A stretch of 64,000 nt of DNA from Lumbricus rubellus (lineage: Eukaryota > Annelida > Clitellata > Crassiclitellata > Lumbricidae), in contig OX243823.1 in assembly GCA_945859605.1 (NCBI GenBank), forward strand, positions 33,948,018 to 34,012,017, written 5' to 3'. Made by a program: the position numbers and the translations under genes. The notes under the pieces were generated by a model, which was given only the letters and a program-made list of their open reading frames with translations, was not told where the DNA came from and ran no database searches. Shown here one piece after another: positions 1 through 9,824 of the stretch. The stretch's first letter is position 1; each line of letters begins with the position of its first letter.

Positions 1-680
1 TCAAAAAAAGTTATGAATAAACATTTTTTAGGTCTGTCAAAATTTCTAAAGACACCTTTTTTAGTCGTAAAAATTTCTTTTTTTAGTCAACACAATGTTT
101 TCGGCCGCTCGTCCGTCCCCCCCCAAAGTTCAGACCAGGTCTCCGCCTATGCTTTAGGGGCCCCACACACGAGAAAGAAAAAATTAAGGAAAATAATGGT
201 ATAGGCCTATTTTGAAGAAATTTCGACCAAAACCCTATAAAAAAAGGTCGTCAGCTGTTTCGGAGAGGAAAAATCGATATGTTGTAAAGAAATTTCGACA
301 AAACGACTAAAAAAGGTCATCAGATTTTTGATTTTTCGATCGAATATCTCCACAAAAATTTTCCGAATACGGCCCCACATTTTTTAATCCGGTCCTGCCT
401 CCATTCCTGCGTTTGATGCCGGTGGTTCACTTTGACAAGCTCTGTCGCAATCATAAGACTGTCATCTTTAGCCGAGGTTGGGTCGAAAGTGCTCCTGAGT
501 AGCAACAATTGATGGCCACTATATATATATAAAAAGCATCGAAATGAATGAATGAATGAATGAAATATTATAAGTGCGTTAGCCTTAGACACCTTTTAAT
601 TGCGTTTCTCCAGCACTAAAAGAGCCCTAGTCTCTTCGCAAAAAGTATTACAGACCACCCTAAGTCTTGTCGCCGGTACG
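1..680. other. non-genic, repeat-derived stretch
   Basis: No convincing coding exon is seen. The part around 290-345 (a run of A then GGTCATCA followed by T-rich sequence) resembles 15455-15570 inside a hAT element, so this is probably old transposon debris. A short GAAT tetranucleotide run lies at about 543-563. One TAGGCCTA octamer is at 202-209. Confidence 0.4.
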
Positions 681-847
681 CATTTTATGAAAATACACAT
701 GGAATTTGATCCAAGGGACGCCTGCAACCAATGGCTGTCGCTAATGACATTTACTGCGTTATGAATATTCAACATTTACTGCTTTATGAATATTCATTAG
801 GTAATCTGGGTTGCGTAAGTTCGGTAAATAGCAAAAATTAATCTGTT

Positions 848-1736
848 GTAATTTGCAGTTTAGCGTCACTGTGTGATAACGATGCTCACTAGCGACGCCC
901 TCCTTCTTTATTCAGGTATGGGACTGGCATTCGCAGAGTGCAACCAGTGACGGAGTTTAAAGACAGATCGATGTATTTGAAAAGCATTTTTTAAATTAGG
1001 CCCTAAATTTGTTTTTCTTAGACACCCCATTTCTTTTGTGTAAAGTTCCTTAATAAACATCTAATTTTCAACACGGGTTTTCCATTGTAAAATAGAAACC
1101 AAGTTCCTACTGACTTAACGCCGCTTCGTTCGTAAGAATCACGTTTTGTTCCAAATTTACTTACACGCACGCAATGTCACTAAATCACAATATCACTTAC
1201 ATGCATGTATTACGATAACTCTTTGCATACCGAGTTATATGCTTCAGGAAGCGAATTATTCCTAAAAAACATGAAGTTTCGAAGTGCATTCGTCCTTTTT
1301 ACTTCGGGCTAGATGCCTAACATGAATATTCATTAAGCAAATTCAAGCTCATTGTCTGATTGGTTGCGGGACTCCCTTGGATCAATTTCCATGTGTATTT
1401 TCATTAAATGCCGCCGGTGTCATGCGAAAAACTATCCGGCAACAAAAACTATCCGGCCACGCCCACTTCGTTGTCAGGATACATTTTCGCACGACATACG
1501 TGCGAAAAAATATCCGTTGACAAAAACTATCCGGGTTGCTTTTCGACGTTTATTAGGAATAATTCGCTTCATGACGCATATAACTCGGTATGCAACTAAC
1601 TAGTGTAATACATGCATGTAAGTGATATAATGGGCTAGTGTCATTGCGAGTGTGCAAGTAAACGTGGAAAAAACCGTGATTCTTATGAACAGAGCGGTGT
1701 TGAGTCAGTAGAAACTGGTTTTCTATTTTTAGAATG
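848..1736. repeat. foldback element: left arm, loop and inner part of right arm
   Basis: Bases about 1085-1265 are the reverse complement, at roughly 85% by eye, of about 1548-1736. The pairing continues outward: about 848-1075 pairs with 5306-5535, beyond a LINE insertion. Removing the LINE gives one palindrome centred near 1400 with arms of about 420 bp and a loop at 1266-1547. A second, overlapping palindrome pairs 690-790 with 1310-1405. The loop holds several copies of an AAAAACTATCCGG motif. A long-inverted-repeat, non-autonomous DNA transposon or foldback element is the simplest reading. Confidence 0.75.
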
Positions 1737-2290
1737 GGAAATCCCAGCAGAAAGCAGAATCAAAGGAAAGGAAGGACAGAGTGTTGCTGCTTGGAGATTC
1801 GATGGTGAGGCAAGTAGGGAGGAATTTGCAGAGGCAGTGTGCTGGTTTTGAAACTGTTTGCAAGCCAGGCGCAAGAATTGAGCAGATGCTATCGGAGATC
1901 GAGAAGAGTAAGGATGACACTTTGATTGTGCAAGTCGGCACTAACAATCTCCGGATGGATGAAACAGATGAGATGATGTCCAAGTACGAAGAGATGATAC
2001 ATCAGCTGAAGGTAGAGAGACAGGGTAAAGTTGTGGTGATGGGTATTTTGCCAAGACAGGACATAAGTGAGGCGTTAGACAGCAAGCGAGTGGAGGTCAA
2101 TAGGAGACTAAAGAGAATGTGCGAGGAAGAAGAGGTTAAGTATTGTGAGGTGGAATTCAATCCATGGAAAGGTGGGTTCTTGGGGAGTGACGGTCTGCAT
2201 CTCAATGCTCGAGGTGCGGACATGGTGGCAAGGCAAGTCTTCATGTTGATGAAGACTTTAAACTTGGTTGGAAGACGGCTAGTGCAGTAA
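1733..2290 (+). pseudogene. LINE ORF1 fragment with SGNH/GDSL-esterase domain
   Basis: The open frame begins just after the in-frame stop at 1730-1732 and lacks an ATG at its head, so it is a 5'-truncated ORF1. An SGNH-hydrolase fold is suggested by block I GDSMVR, block III GTNNL and block V DGLHLN in the right order and spacing. CR1-type LINEs often carry an esterase domain in ORF1; its role is thought to be RNP or membrane related rather than a host function. Lysine/glutamate-rich stretches lie between the blocks. The ORF is otherwise undamaged and stops at 2288-2290, about 116 bp before ORF2. Confidence 0.8.
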
Positions 2291-5200
2291 ATAGTAGGCT
2301 CACTAGCTGTCACAAAAATAAGGACAAAAAGCAGACAAAAAAAGAAAGCTGCAGCAGGGAGGACAGGAAACCTAAAGAAATTGGGTGTAGTAAAAGTTTA
2401 AAGTGCATGTTTGCAAATGTTAGGAGTATTGTTAGTAGGACAAAGAGAGCAGAATTAGAATTGTATGCGGACAATGAGAAACCTGATATAATTGGAATAG
2501 CAGAGTCATGGACAAAACCGGAAATCACAGATAGCGAGCTAGCTTTAGATGGATACAGGTTATTTAGAAAGGATCGAGCTAATCAGAAATCAGTTGGACA
2601 CGGAGCTGGAGGGGTTTTGCTATATGTTAGGAGCCATATTAATGCAGTAGAGAGACAGGATATGAGCAATGAGACATTCAAGGAGAGTATTTGGTGTGAA
2701 ATTCAAATAAGCAGGTCTAAGATGCTTGTGGGAGTATGCTATAGGGTACCGGATGCCACAGAAGAAGCTGATCAAGGTATGTGCAAGCTACTGGAAATGG
2801 CTAATAAGGAAACATCATTGATAATGGGGGATTTCAACTATCATATTGATTGGGAAACATCGGAAGGGGAAAGAGGAAAAGATAGGATGTTCTTGGATTT
2901 TGTTGATGCTCACTTTATGCAACAGCATGTTATGGAGCCAACAAGAGGAGACAAGATTTTGGACTTAGTGATAACGACTGATGAAAATATGGTAGAGAAT
3001 GTGAGTGTGGGGGAGCATTTTAACATTAGTGACCATCAGGTTGTAAGATGGGAACTATTTGTGCAACAGACTCAGGAAGTGAAAGCCTATATGAGCAAAC
3101 CCAATTTCTTTAAGGCAGACTATGAATTAGTGAGGATGAGGTTGAAGGAAAAGAATTTAGAAAGTGCAGTAAGTGGAATGGGAGTGAACGAAGCTTGGAA
3201 GAAGTTTAATGAAGCCATGAGAGAGATTATTGACGAAAATATACCCAAACGCAAGAGAACCAACAAGAGGAGGCCATGGGTAACACGCGAGGTTCAAAAA
3301 AAGAGGAGGGCGAAGAATAAAGCTTGGAAGAATTATCAGAAGTTGAAGAAGGAAACAAAGAATGAACCCGAGGGTGATAGTGTAGCAAGACTCGAGGAAT
3401 TGAGGGTGAACTATGTGAATAAAAGAAACGTCTGCAATAAAACAAATAAGGAAGCAATAAAAATCTTTGAGCAGAAGTTGTCGAGAAATGTCAAAGAAGA
3501 CAGCAAGAGTTTCTACAATTATGTTAGAAGCAAGCAAAAAAGGAAAGATAGGGTAGGGCCACTAAAAAAGGAAGAGGGGGGTAGAGAAGTTGTAGTGGAC
3601 GACTCGGAAGCTACTGAAGTGCTGAATAAGTTTTTCAGCTCAGTGTTTACTTTGGAGGATTTAGGAAACATTCCTGAGCCTAGCCAAGCATTTCTGGACA
3701 GTGGTGGTAAAGGATTGACGCAAATAATGTTTACTAAGGAAAAGGTGGTGGAACAACTGAAAAGATTAAAAGTGGATAAGAGCCCAGGAAACGATGAGTT
3801 ACATCCTAAGTTCTTACATGAGGTGAGGGAAGAAATCGGGGAGACATTGGCTCAGATCTTCAATAAATCGATACAGAGCGGAGATGTTCCACAAGAATGG
3901 AGGGATGCTCTTATAGTGCCATTGTTTAAAAAGGGAAACCGAAGTGAGCCAGGTAACTACAGACCAGTCAGTCTAACCAGTGTGGTGTGTAAGGTCATGG
4001 AGAGAATTGTTAAGGATAACATAGTTGAGCACTTGAATGTACATAATATTATAAAAGGTAGTCAACATGGATTCACTAAGGGACGCTCGTGTTTGACAAA
4101 TCTGTTGGAATTCTTTGAAGTGGTCTTTGAGAAGTTAGATGAGGGAAAGCCAGTGGATGTGATTTACCTAGACTTTGCAAAGGCATTTGATAAAGTACCC
4201 CATAAAAGACTAGTTAAAAAGTTGCAAGCTTGCGGGATTAGAGGGCAGGTACTCAAGTGGATTGAAAGCTGGCTTTCAGATAGAAGACAAAAAGTGGGAA
4301 TAGGAGATAAACACTCTAGGTGGACAGCAGTGCAAAGCGGAGTGCCACAAGGATCAGTGTTGGGGCCACTGTTGTTTGTACTTTTTATTAATGATATAGA
4401 TGATGGGATTCTATCAAAGATTTCTAAGTTTGCGGATGACACAAAATTATGTAGAGCAGTGGGTAATAAAGAAGAAGCAGATATACTACAGGAAGATCTA
4501 GGAAAAATGTTTAGATGGTCACAGGACTGGCAAATGCTTTTTAATTTGGAAAAGTGCTCAGTGATGCATATGGGAAAGAGGAACCAGGAGTTTGCATATG
4601 AAATGGGGGGAAAGGCACTGAGGGTGAGTGATGAAGAAAGGGACTTAGGAGTGATCATGCACAAGAGTGCAAAACCTTCAAGGCAATGTGCTGAAGCATC
4701 AAAAAAGGCAAATTCAACATTAGGCATGATAAAAAGGACAATAGTTACTAGAGATAAGGATACAATACTGAGGCTATATAAATCACTGGTTAGGCCACAG
4801 CTGGAATACTGCATTCAGGCATGGAATCCATACTTGAAGCAGGATATTGAAAAACTGGAGAAAGTGCAGAGAAGAGCTACGAAGATGATTTGGGGTTACA
4901 AAGATATGAGCTATGAGGAGAGGTTGGAAAGGTGTGGGCTAACAACACTGGAGAGAAGGAGGAGCAGAGGAGACCTAATTGAAGCATACAAGATCATTAC
5001 TGGAAAGGAAGCACTATGTTGGGAGAAGTTCTTTGTATTAGCACCAAACAAAGCAACTCGGGGACATAGGTACAAATTATTTAAGAAGCCGAAAGGATCA
5101 TTAGGGCAGAAATTTTTCAGTGCTAGAGTTGTGGACATGTGGAACGGATTGGGGGACAGCACTGTGTCGGTGGACACGGTCACAGCATTTAAAAGGAGCC

Positions 5201-5305
5201 TAGGAAAATTGGGGTATTAAAAGTTCCAGGTCAATATTGCAGTGGTTCTAACACAGGCCTAGTGTCTTCTGAACCACTTAAAACCCATGTTATGTTATGT
5301 TATGT
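1737..5305 (+). mobile_element. CR1-like LINE (5'-truncated, ORF2 intact)
   Basis: A non-LTR retrotransposon with an esterase-type ORF1 remnant, a 116-bp spacer, an uninterrupted endonuclease plus reverse transcriptase ORF2, and a short 3' UTR ending in an ATGTT microsatellite at about 5284-5304. Both ends abut the interrupted right arm of the foldback element, which fixes the insertion to about 1737-5305. ORF1 has no start codon after the stop at 1730-1732, so the 5' end is truncated. CR1-group placement rests on the esterase ORF1 and the FADDTKL-type RT signature. Confidence 0.85.
2407..5220 (+). CDS. LINE ORF2 polyprotein: AP-like endonuclease and reverse transcriptase
   Basis: This 937-codon ORF encodes the enzyme for target-primed reverse transcription. 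The N-terminal part is an exonuclease-endonuclease-phosphatase domain: NVRS near the start, ESW, GDFN at residues 141-144 and SDH at 208-210. The RT domain follows with NYRPVSL, QHGFTKGRS, DFAKAFD at 589-595, SGVPQGSVLGPL and the catalytic FADD at 675-678. The tail has the usual LEYCIQAWNPY and WNGLGD motifs of CR1/L2-type ORF2. No stop or frameshift interrupts it and all catalytic motifs are present, so it is a recent insertion. The ATG at 2407 opens directly onto the NVRS motif. It is a transposon gene, not a host gene. Confidence 0.93.
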   Translation: MFANVRSIVSRTKRAELELYADNEKPDIIGIAESWTKPEITDSELALDGYRLFRKDRANQKSVGHGAGGVLLYVRSHINAVERQDMSNETFKESIWCEIQISRSKMLVGVCYRVPDATEEADQGMCKLLEMANKETSLIMGDFNYHIDWETSEGERGKDRMFLDFVDAHFMQQHVMEPTRGDKILDLVITTDENMVENVSVGEHFNISDHQVVRWELFVQQTQEVKAYMSKPNFFKADYELVRMRLKEKNLESAVSGMGVNEAWKKFNEAMREIIDENIPKRKRTNKRRPWVTREVQKKRRAKNKAWKNYQKLKKETKNEPEGDSVARLEELRVNYVNKRNVCNKTNKEAIKIFEQKLSRNVKEDSKSFYNYVRSKQKRKDRVGPLKKEEGGREVVVDDSEATEVLNKFFSSVFTLEDLGNIPEPSQAFLDSGGKGLTQIMFTKEKVVEQLKRLKVDKSPGNDELHPKFLHEVREEIGETLAQIFNKSIQSGDVPQEWRDALIVPLFKKGNRSEPGNYRPVSLTSVVCKVMERIVKDNIVEHLNVHNIIKGSQHGFTKGRSCLTNLLEFFEVVFEKLDEGKPVDVIYLDFAKAFDKVPHKRLVKKLQACGIRGQVLKWIESWLSDRRQKVGIGDKHSRWTAVQSGVPQGSVLGPLLFVLFINDIDDGILSKISKFADDTKLCRAVGNKEEADILQEDLGKMFRWSQDWQMLFNLEKCSVMHMGKRNQEFAYEMGGKALRVSDEERDLGVIMHKSAKPSRQCAEASKKANSTLGMIKRTIVTRDKDTILRLYKSLVRPQLEYCIQAWNPYLKQDIEKLEKVQRRATKMIWGYKDMSYEERLERCGLTTLERRRSRGDLIEAYKIITGKEALCWEKFFVLAPNKATRGHRYKLFKKPKGSLGQKFFSARVVDMWNGLGDSTVSVDTVTAFKRSLGKLGY

Positions 5306-5535
5306 AATCCGTTTTAGAAATTGGATCGTTTATTAAGGAACTTCATACAAGAAAATAGGGTGTTTAACAATAAACATTTAACATTTTTAAAGTGCTTTTT
5401 CAAATACAAGATCTGCCTATAACTCCGTCACTGGTTGCACTCTGCAAATGCCAGTCCAAAACCTGAATAAAGTAGGAGGGTGTCGCTAGTGAGCTTCGTT
5501 ACCACAATTGAGGCTAAACTGCAATTATTACCATA
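5306..5535. repeat. foldback element: outer part of right arm
   Basis: This stretch is the reverse complement of about 848-1075, including the block with GCAACCAGTGACGGAG. It was separated from the rest of its arm (1548-1736) by the CR1-like LINE. A short third copy of the same block is seen at about 20297-20325, so the family is dispersed. Confidence 0.75.
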
Positions 5536-6074
5536 GGGCCTATAGGCTATAATAATACAGCTCTGCAGATTCTGTGAATAGAAACAGCTGCAGCTAACTA
5601 TAATCACCTTGTTCATCCATCCTCAAAACAATTTAACCTCTCGATCGGTTCCTGTCCATCAACCTGTAAATCTGGCAATTATTTAATACTGTTTACCACG
5701 TTATGGTTGCTCTATTATTTCTCTGTAGGCTTAAAACCAGGGATCAATGTGTGTCAAGTTCGCAAACATATTGGGGTTGAGATTCGCCTACTATATCGAT
5801 TCGCGGGTGACCTCCCAAGAAGGCACAAACACCAGGCACGCTAGAACTGGTAATTTCACTTGGTAAATTCACATATTTGGACTCTATCCATCCCATAGCG
5901 GTTAATAGGGCATATTAAACACCATCAGCTCTACCCAGAACAATAGTCGCGATTGGGCTTAAATCATTATTGTTCCTATTGTAGCCTTCCAAACTTCACA
6001 TATTATCGACCGTGTAGGATTTCACTTCATCAAATTAGCAAAGTTTGCCACTTGAAATGTCATACTGACCATTT
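5536..6074. other. non-genic stretch, nothing recognised
   Basis: No ORF of note, no repeat and no similarity to other parts of the window was seen. Confidence 0.4.
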
Positions 6075-6660
6075 ATAAAGCGCTTCTCGCAGCAAGACTT
6101 TCAGAAGCGCTCCCAGTGCGTTCAGCCCCTAGAAAACAGGCACGTTTTTAGACGAGAGAAAGACGAGGATACACTTCCAGAGAGGATGGCAGAGCGAACT
6201 GATGGGGAAGCCCATTTCATAGGGAGGGACCAATGCATGGAAATCAATCAATCACATAAATTTATATAGCGCCTCTTCAAGATCTCTACTCAGAGGCGCT
6301 CCCAACCCAGGCCTGGTCAAAAAGAAAGGTCTTGAGAAGACGGTAGAAAGAGCCAGCAGAGTCACGAGGAGGAGAACGGAGAGCCGTAGGGAGGCCATTC
6401 TAGGAAATGATCTGGATTGAGTCATGGCGGTCCTGCCTCTGGGGACAAATAGGTCAAGGCGATCAGAGGACCTACATGTAAGAGGGCGCAGCGACGCGGC
6501 AAAAAGGGGGCGAAGTATATGATCACACAAATACTTCGGCCGTGCCTGACTTTTGTGCCTTATTGGGAGGTCACACCTGAAACGAATATGCATGGCGTAG
6601 ACTATCTGAATCTCAATATGCCTGCGAACTTGACACAGTGTCACATCTGGGATCCCAGGT
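6075..6660 (-). mobile_element. L2-like LINE 3' end (type B), interrupted
   Basis: Read on the - strand this gives the C-terminal end of an L2-like ORF2 (APKYLCDQILRPL-like, then DRLDLFVPR) and the 3' stem GCGCTTCTGAAAG...GCGCTTTATAAATGG. It matches 50901-51430 and part of 44170-44470. It is split by a shorter LINE tail at 6245-6402. Confidence 0.75.
6245..6402 (-). mobile_element. 5'-truncated L2-like LINE tail (type A) nested in type B
   Basis: On the - strand this is the last codons and 3' tail of the L2 type seen complete at 48106-49646, ending in the AAGAGGCGCTATATAAAT hairpin and a TGAT microsatellite. The hexamer GGAAAT occurs on both sides (6239-6244 and 6403-6408), a likely short target-site duplication. 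Confidence 0.7.
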
Positions 6661-7159
6661 TACATAGGCCTAATCTTCAGAAGTTCCGACCAAATTTTCG
6701 GAGACATTGCAACGCAATATGATTACAATAATGTCTTGTTCATGATAAATAAATAGACTAAAGATAGAGTGATTTGTAATTATTATGCAATGTTATTTAT
6801 AAAGATCCCGCATTTTGTTTTCCGCAATCAACAATTATAGTCAACTACAATCAGCCCGGATAATATTTGTCAACGAAAACGAGGCTCAGAGCGTCTCCGT
6901 TGCTATCTGACGTCATACGTCACGTGAACCAATGACAGAAGTTTCCGGATAGTTTTTGTTGCCGGATAGTTTTTCGCATGACACCGGCACCTATCGTGAA
7001 CTCCACATTCGTTGAGGGTTACTCAAAAGTGAAACGAAAGCTATACAAAAGACTAGGCCTACAAAGACGTTCTTTTTGTCAAAGAATGAATGAAAGAACA
7101 TTAACTGTTCTTGCTCATAGAAATTGTTTTGCATTCGCTATAATGACAGATTCAAACCA
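6661..7159. repeat. non-genic, with an inverted copy of the foldback loop
   Basis: Bases about 6935-6995 (CCGGATAGTTTTTGTTGCCGG followed by a GCATGACACCGGC block) are the reverse complement of about 1408-1460 in the foldback loop. The rest shows no gene. Confidence 0.5.
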
Positions 7160-8103
7160 TCTATATAAATAAAAATGAAACTTTCCAATAGTTCGTCGCA
7201 TTACCACGCCGAAAGCTACGCACGGATTGTTGTGAAAATTTACCAAAACCTTCCATTCAAATAGCACCGTGTCTTAAGATGTTTTCACCCGAAAAAACGC
7301 AACCGTTTCCACAAAAAGTGAACTTTGCAATCCCTTCGTCCGCCATTTGCAAACTAAACACGTCCCACACGGCTGCAGAGATTTCATAAACGCCGTCTCC
7401 AAACACAGCAAACGAAACATCAATGAGGTGGCGTTCTATGACGTCATAAGCGAGTCGCGATTAATTTTCCAAAGAGGCCGCTTTTAGGCCTTTTCACAAA
7501 GAGGCCTTTGGGCTTGGAATGGACGCTGCGACGGAGGAAAGGAGCGGAGGGAGCGGGACAAAGACGGTGGGGAGGGAGCGGAGGGGCGGGGAGGTGGAGG
7601 TCAAGGGGAGGAAGAAGGGGAGGGGGAGGAGGAGGGGGAGGGGGAGGGGGAGGGGGAGGGGGAGGGGGGGGGGGGGGGGGGGGGAGGGGGGGGGGGGGGG
7701 GGAGGGGGAGGGGGAGGGGGAGGGGGGGGGGGAGGGGGAGGGGGAGGGGGAGGGGGAGGGGAGGGGGAGGGGGAGGGGGAGGGGGGGGGGGAGGGGGGGG
7801 GGGAGGGGGAGGGGGAGGGGGGGGGGGAGGGGGAGGGGGAGGGGGGAGGGGGAGGGGGAGGGAAGGGGGAGGGGGAGGGGGGAGGGGGAGGGGGAGGGGG
7901 AGGGGGAGGGGGAGGGGGGAGGGGGAGGGGGAGGGGGAGGGGGAGGGGGAGGGGGAGGGGAGGGGGAGGGGGAGGGGGAGGGGGAGGGGGAGGGGGGGGA
8001 GGGGGAGGAGGGGGAGGAGGAGGAGGAGGAGGAGGGGGGGGGGGGGGGGAAGGAGAGGGGAGCCTCTTTTCAGCCACAGCAACGCGTGGCCGGGTTCAGC
8101 TAG
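7160..8103 (+). mobile_element. Helitron-like non-autonomous element, copy 1
   Basis: It begins TCTATATAAATAAAAATG after an A and ends in CTAG before a T, the TC...CTRR structure of Helitrons inserting between A and T. A GC-rich stem (GCAACGCGTGGCC) precedes the end. The first 330 bp are shared with copies at 34871, 35486, 35989 and, reversed, 40368. No Rep/helicase coding is present, so mobilisation would be in trans. The inner half is a G-rich polypurine tract that has expanded far beyond that of the other copies. Confidence 0.8.
7600..8062 (+). repeat. G5A polypurine tract, potential G-quadruplex array
   Basis: About 460 bp consist almost only of GGGGGA units with pure G runs of up to about 17 and no C. 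Glycine- and arginine-rich ORFs on one strand and proline-rich ones on the other are artefacts of composition. The exact length may be unreliable in the assembly. Confidence 0.9.
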
Positions 8104-8224
8104 TATATAATAATTATTATAGTCGTCGACTAAAAGGTCTTTGTTCAAACACATTCGTCAGATGGCAGCATGCTTGTTCAACTCTCCCATTCGTTCAATC
8201 TTGCACACGTTATTTTTTAGAAAG

Positions 8225-8325
8225 TCTAACGCCGACATTTAAAGGGCGCAGCCGCCGCCGATGTTTGTCTGTCGGCGCGCCGCCGACCAAAAATGACCGC
8301 CGCGCCGCCGCCGACACTTTCAAGT
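8225..8325. repeat. GCC/GGC-rich short repeat
   Basis: Dense GCCGCCG and CGGCGGCG words occur in both orientations over about 100 bp beside a tRNA-like SINE piece. This may be the head of the same SINE or an unrelated low-complexity patch. Confidence 0.5.
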
Positions 8326-8329
8326 CGGG

Positions 8330-8445
8330 GCATAGCTCTGGGACACGGCCACTCGGGTGAAAGAGCCTAGATTTGAACTCACACTCTCTCAAACGACAGG
8401 CAAACACTCATGCTTGCTAGACCGTTGCACAGAAGAACAAAACCG
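8330..8445 (-). mobile_element. tRNA-derived SINE-like fragment
   Basis: On the - strand, GTCTAGCAAGCATGAG resembles an A box and GAGTTCAAATCTA a B box, separated as in a tRNA promoter. It does not fold convincingly as a real tRNA and is GC-poor around the anticodon, so a SINE head or tRNA relic is preferred. Confidence 0.5.
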
Positions 8446-9824
8446 CCTCTGAAGTCAGTCTGAGCGGCAGTTGCCATTGGCAGCAACTTACTAATACCGA
8501 TGGGCCTATTAACCGAACAGACAGCCTGCAATACATGGCGCTAATGGCAGCCTGCAAAGCATGTCCGCCCAAAGGGGAGGGGGCTCTGTGCCTCTAACTC
8601 GCTGCCTTTCGCACTCTACGTCAGCGGCATGATGTAGACTCTACTACAGCGTGTTAACCATTCACTTTCTTAACCTCGGTAGGCCTATAGGCTATTTGAA
8701 AGTATCACATTAGGCCTATATCCGTCCAAGAGCCTTCTGCTGTCTAAAAAACTCGGTAGGCCTACTCGGTATAATTCTTCTGAGTTCACTTGTTGAAGCT
8801 GAGCTGGTGCCTGGTTATGATCTGTATGGGCACAGCGGGGCTCGAAATGAAGCGTATATCCCAACACAGATATCACCCTAGCGATCATTTGAATCCCCCG
8901 TTTTATTTAGCCTACCAATCAAGAAGCCACCAAAAGAAATGCGCTATAAAAATGGCGGAGGTGACCCTTCGTTCTGAAGCTAAGAATAAAATGTTGTTGT
9001 TATAAAATTAGTTTCTGTGGATTTTTATCGTAGTGGAAGATGTTCATGTGTAGGAAATTGATTGATTTATTATATAATCGTTGCGAATTGAGCGATTATG
9101 GTGAAGAATTGACTGTCATCTTCTTTATTTGAACCGAAATAATATTATGATCTAGAATTGCGTCAGGTGATTGTGAACACGGCGTTCTTATTAGTGGCCT
9201 TGTAGTAAGTATGTAAGTAAGAATACGCTTCAAATGCTAATGTTCTGCTGAAATTTTAACGGAATGTATATTTGCAGGTGCAGTACTGGAGTGCATGCTA
9301 AGTATTTCTTCTTTCTATGGGCTCCCAGCCTCCCACACATAGGGGCAGTTGCCCGGCATCCTGGAAAGTACTAATTTTGTGTTTTTAACAGATTTCTTAT
9401 GATTCATAAACCGCAAAATTCTTATAAATTTGCATCTAGAAACCTCTGTTTCATTCTTAATGTCATTCTTTGCATTGTCAAACTCTTGCTAAAAATTTAT
9501 CTTTGACCATTGTGTTTTCCCCCCCTCCCCTGGCAGAATTATCTGCAGGCACCCATACTTCTGTTCATTAGTAACTTGTGTTTCACACAGCAGAATCATG
9601 ATAATAATTATGATAGACTTTAACCAATCATATTGCATTCCAAAATTTTTAATTCATTTTGCTTCTGTAGACGTTTGTGAGAGAGATTAGCCGAGCGCTT
9701 CTTTTCATGACGTGTCTTGTCATCAAAAGAAGAATGACGTTTGATTTAACGAGTCTACTTCTTCTCATCGTGTCATCGTCGTCGTCATTTGAGTAACGTG
9801 ACAACGACGGTCGTCATCGTCATC
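8446..9824 (+). other. upstream region of NAA60, no gene recognised
   Basis: No conserved coding is seen. The stretch probably holds the NAA60 promoter and leader. A YY1-like AAAATGGCGGA lies at about 8948-8958, just after a CTATAAA sequence. The last 100 bp before the ATG are rich in GTC/GAC triplets. Confidence 0.4.
8943..8958 (+). promoter_or_regulatory. YY1-like / TATA-like core promoter candidate
   Basis: CTATAAAAATGGCGGA joins a TATA-like string and the AAAATGGCGG core used by YY1 near start sites of housekeeping genes. NAA60 lies 0.87 kb downstream, so an upstream leader exon could start here. This is inference from motif and position only. Confidence 0.3.

Noticed and set aside
7508..8110. 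Long glycine/arginine- and proline-rich ORFs over the G5A tract
   Set aside because: Pure low-complexity DNA gives open frames on both strands; no conserved domain or start context.
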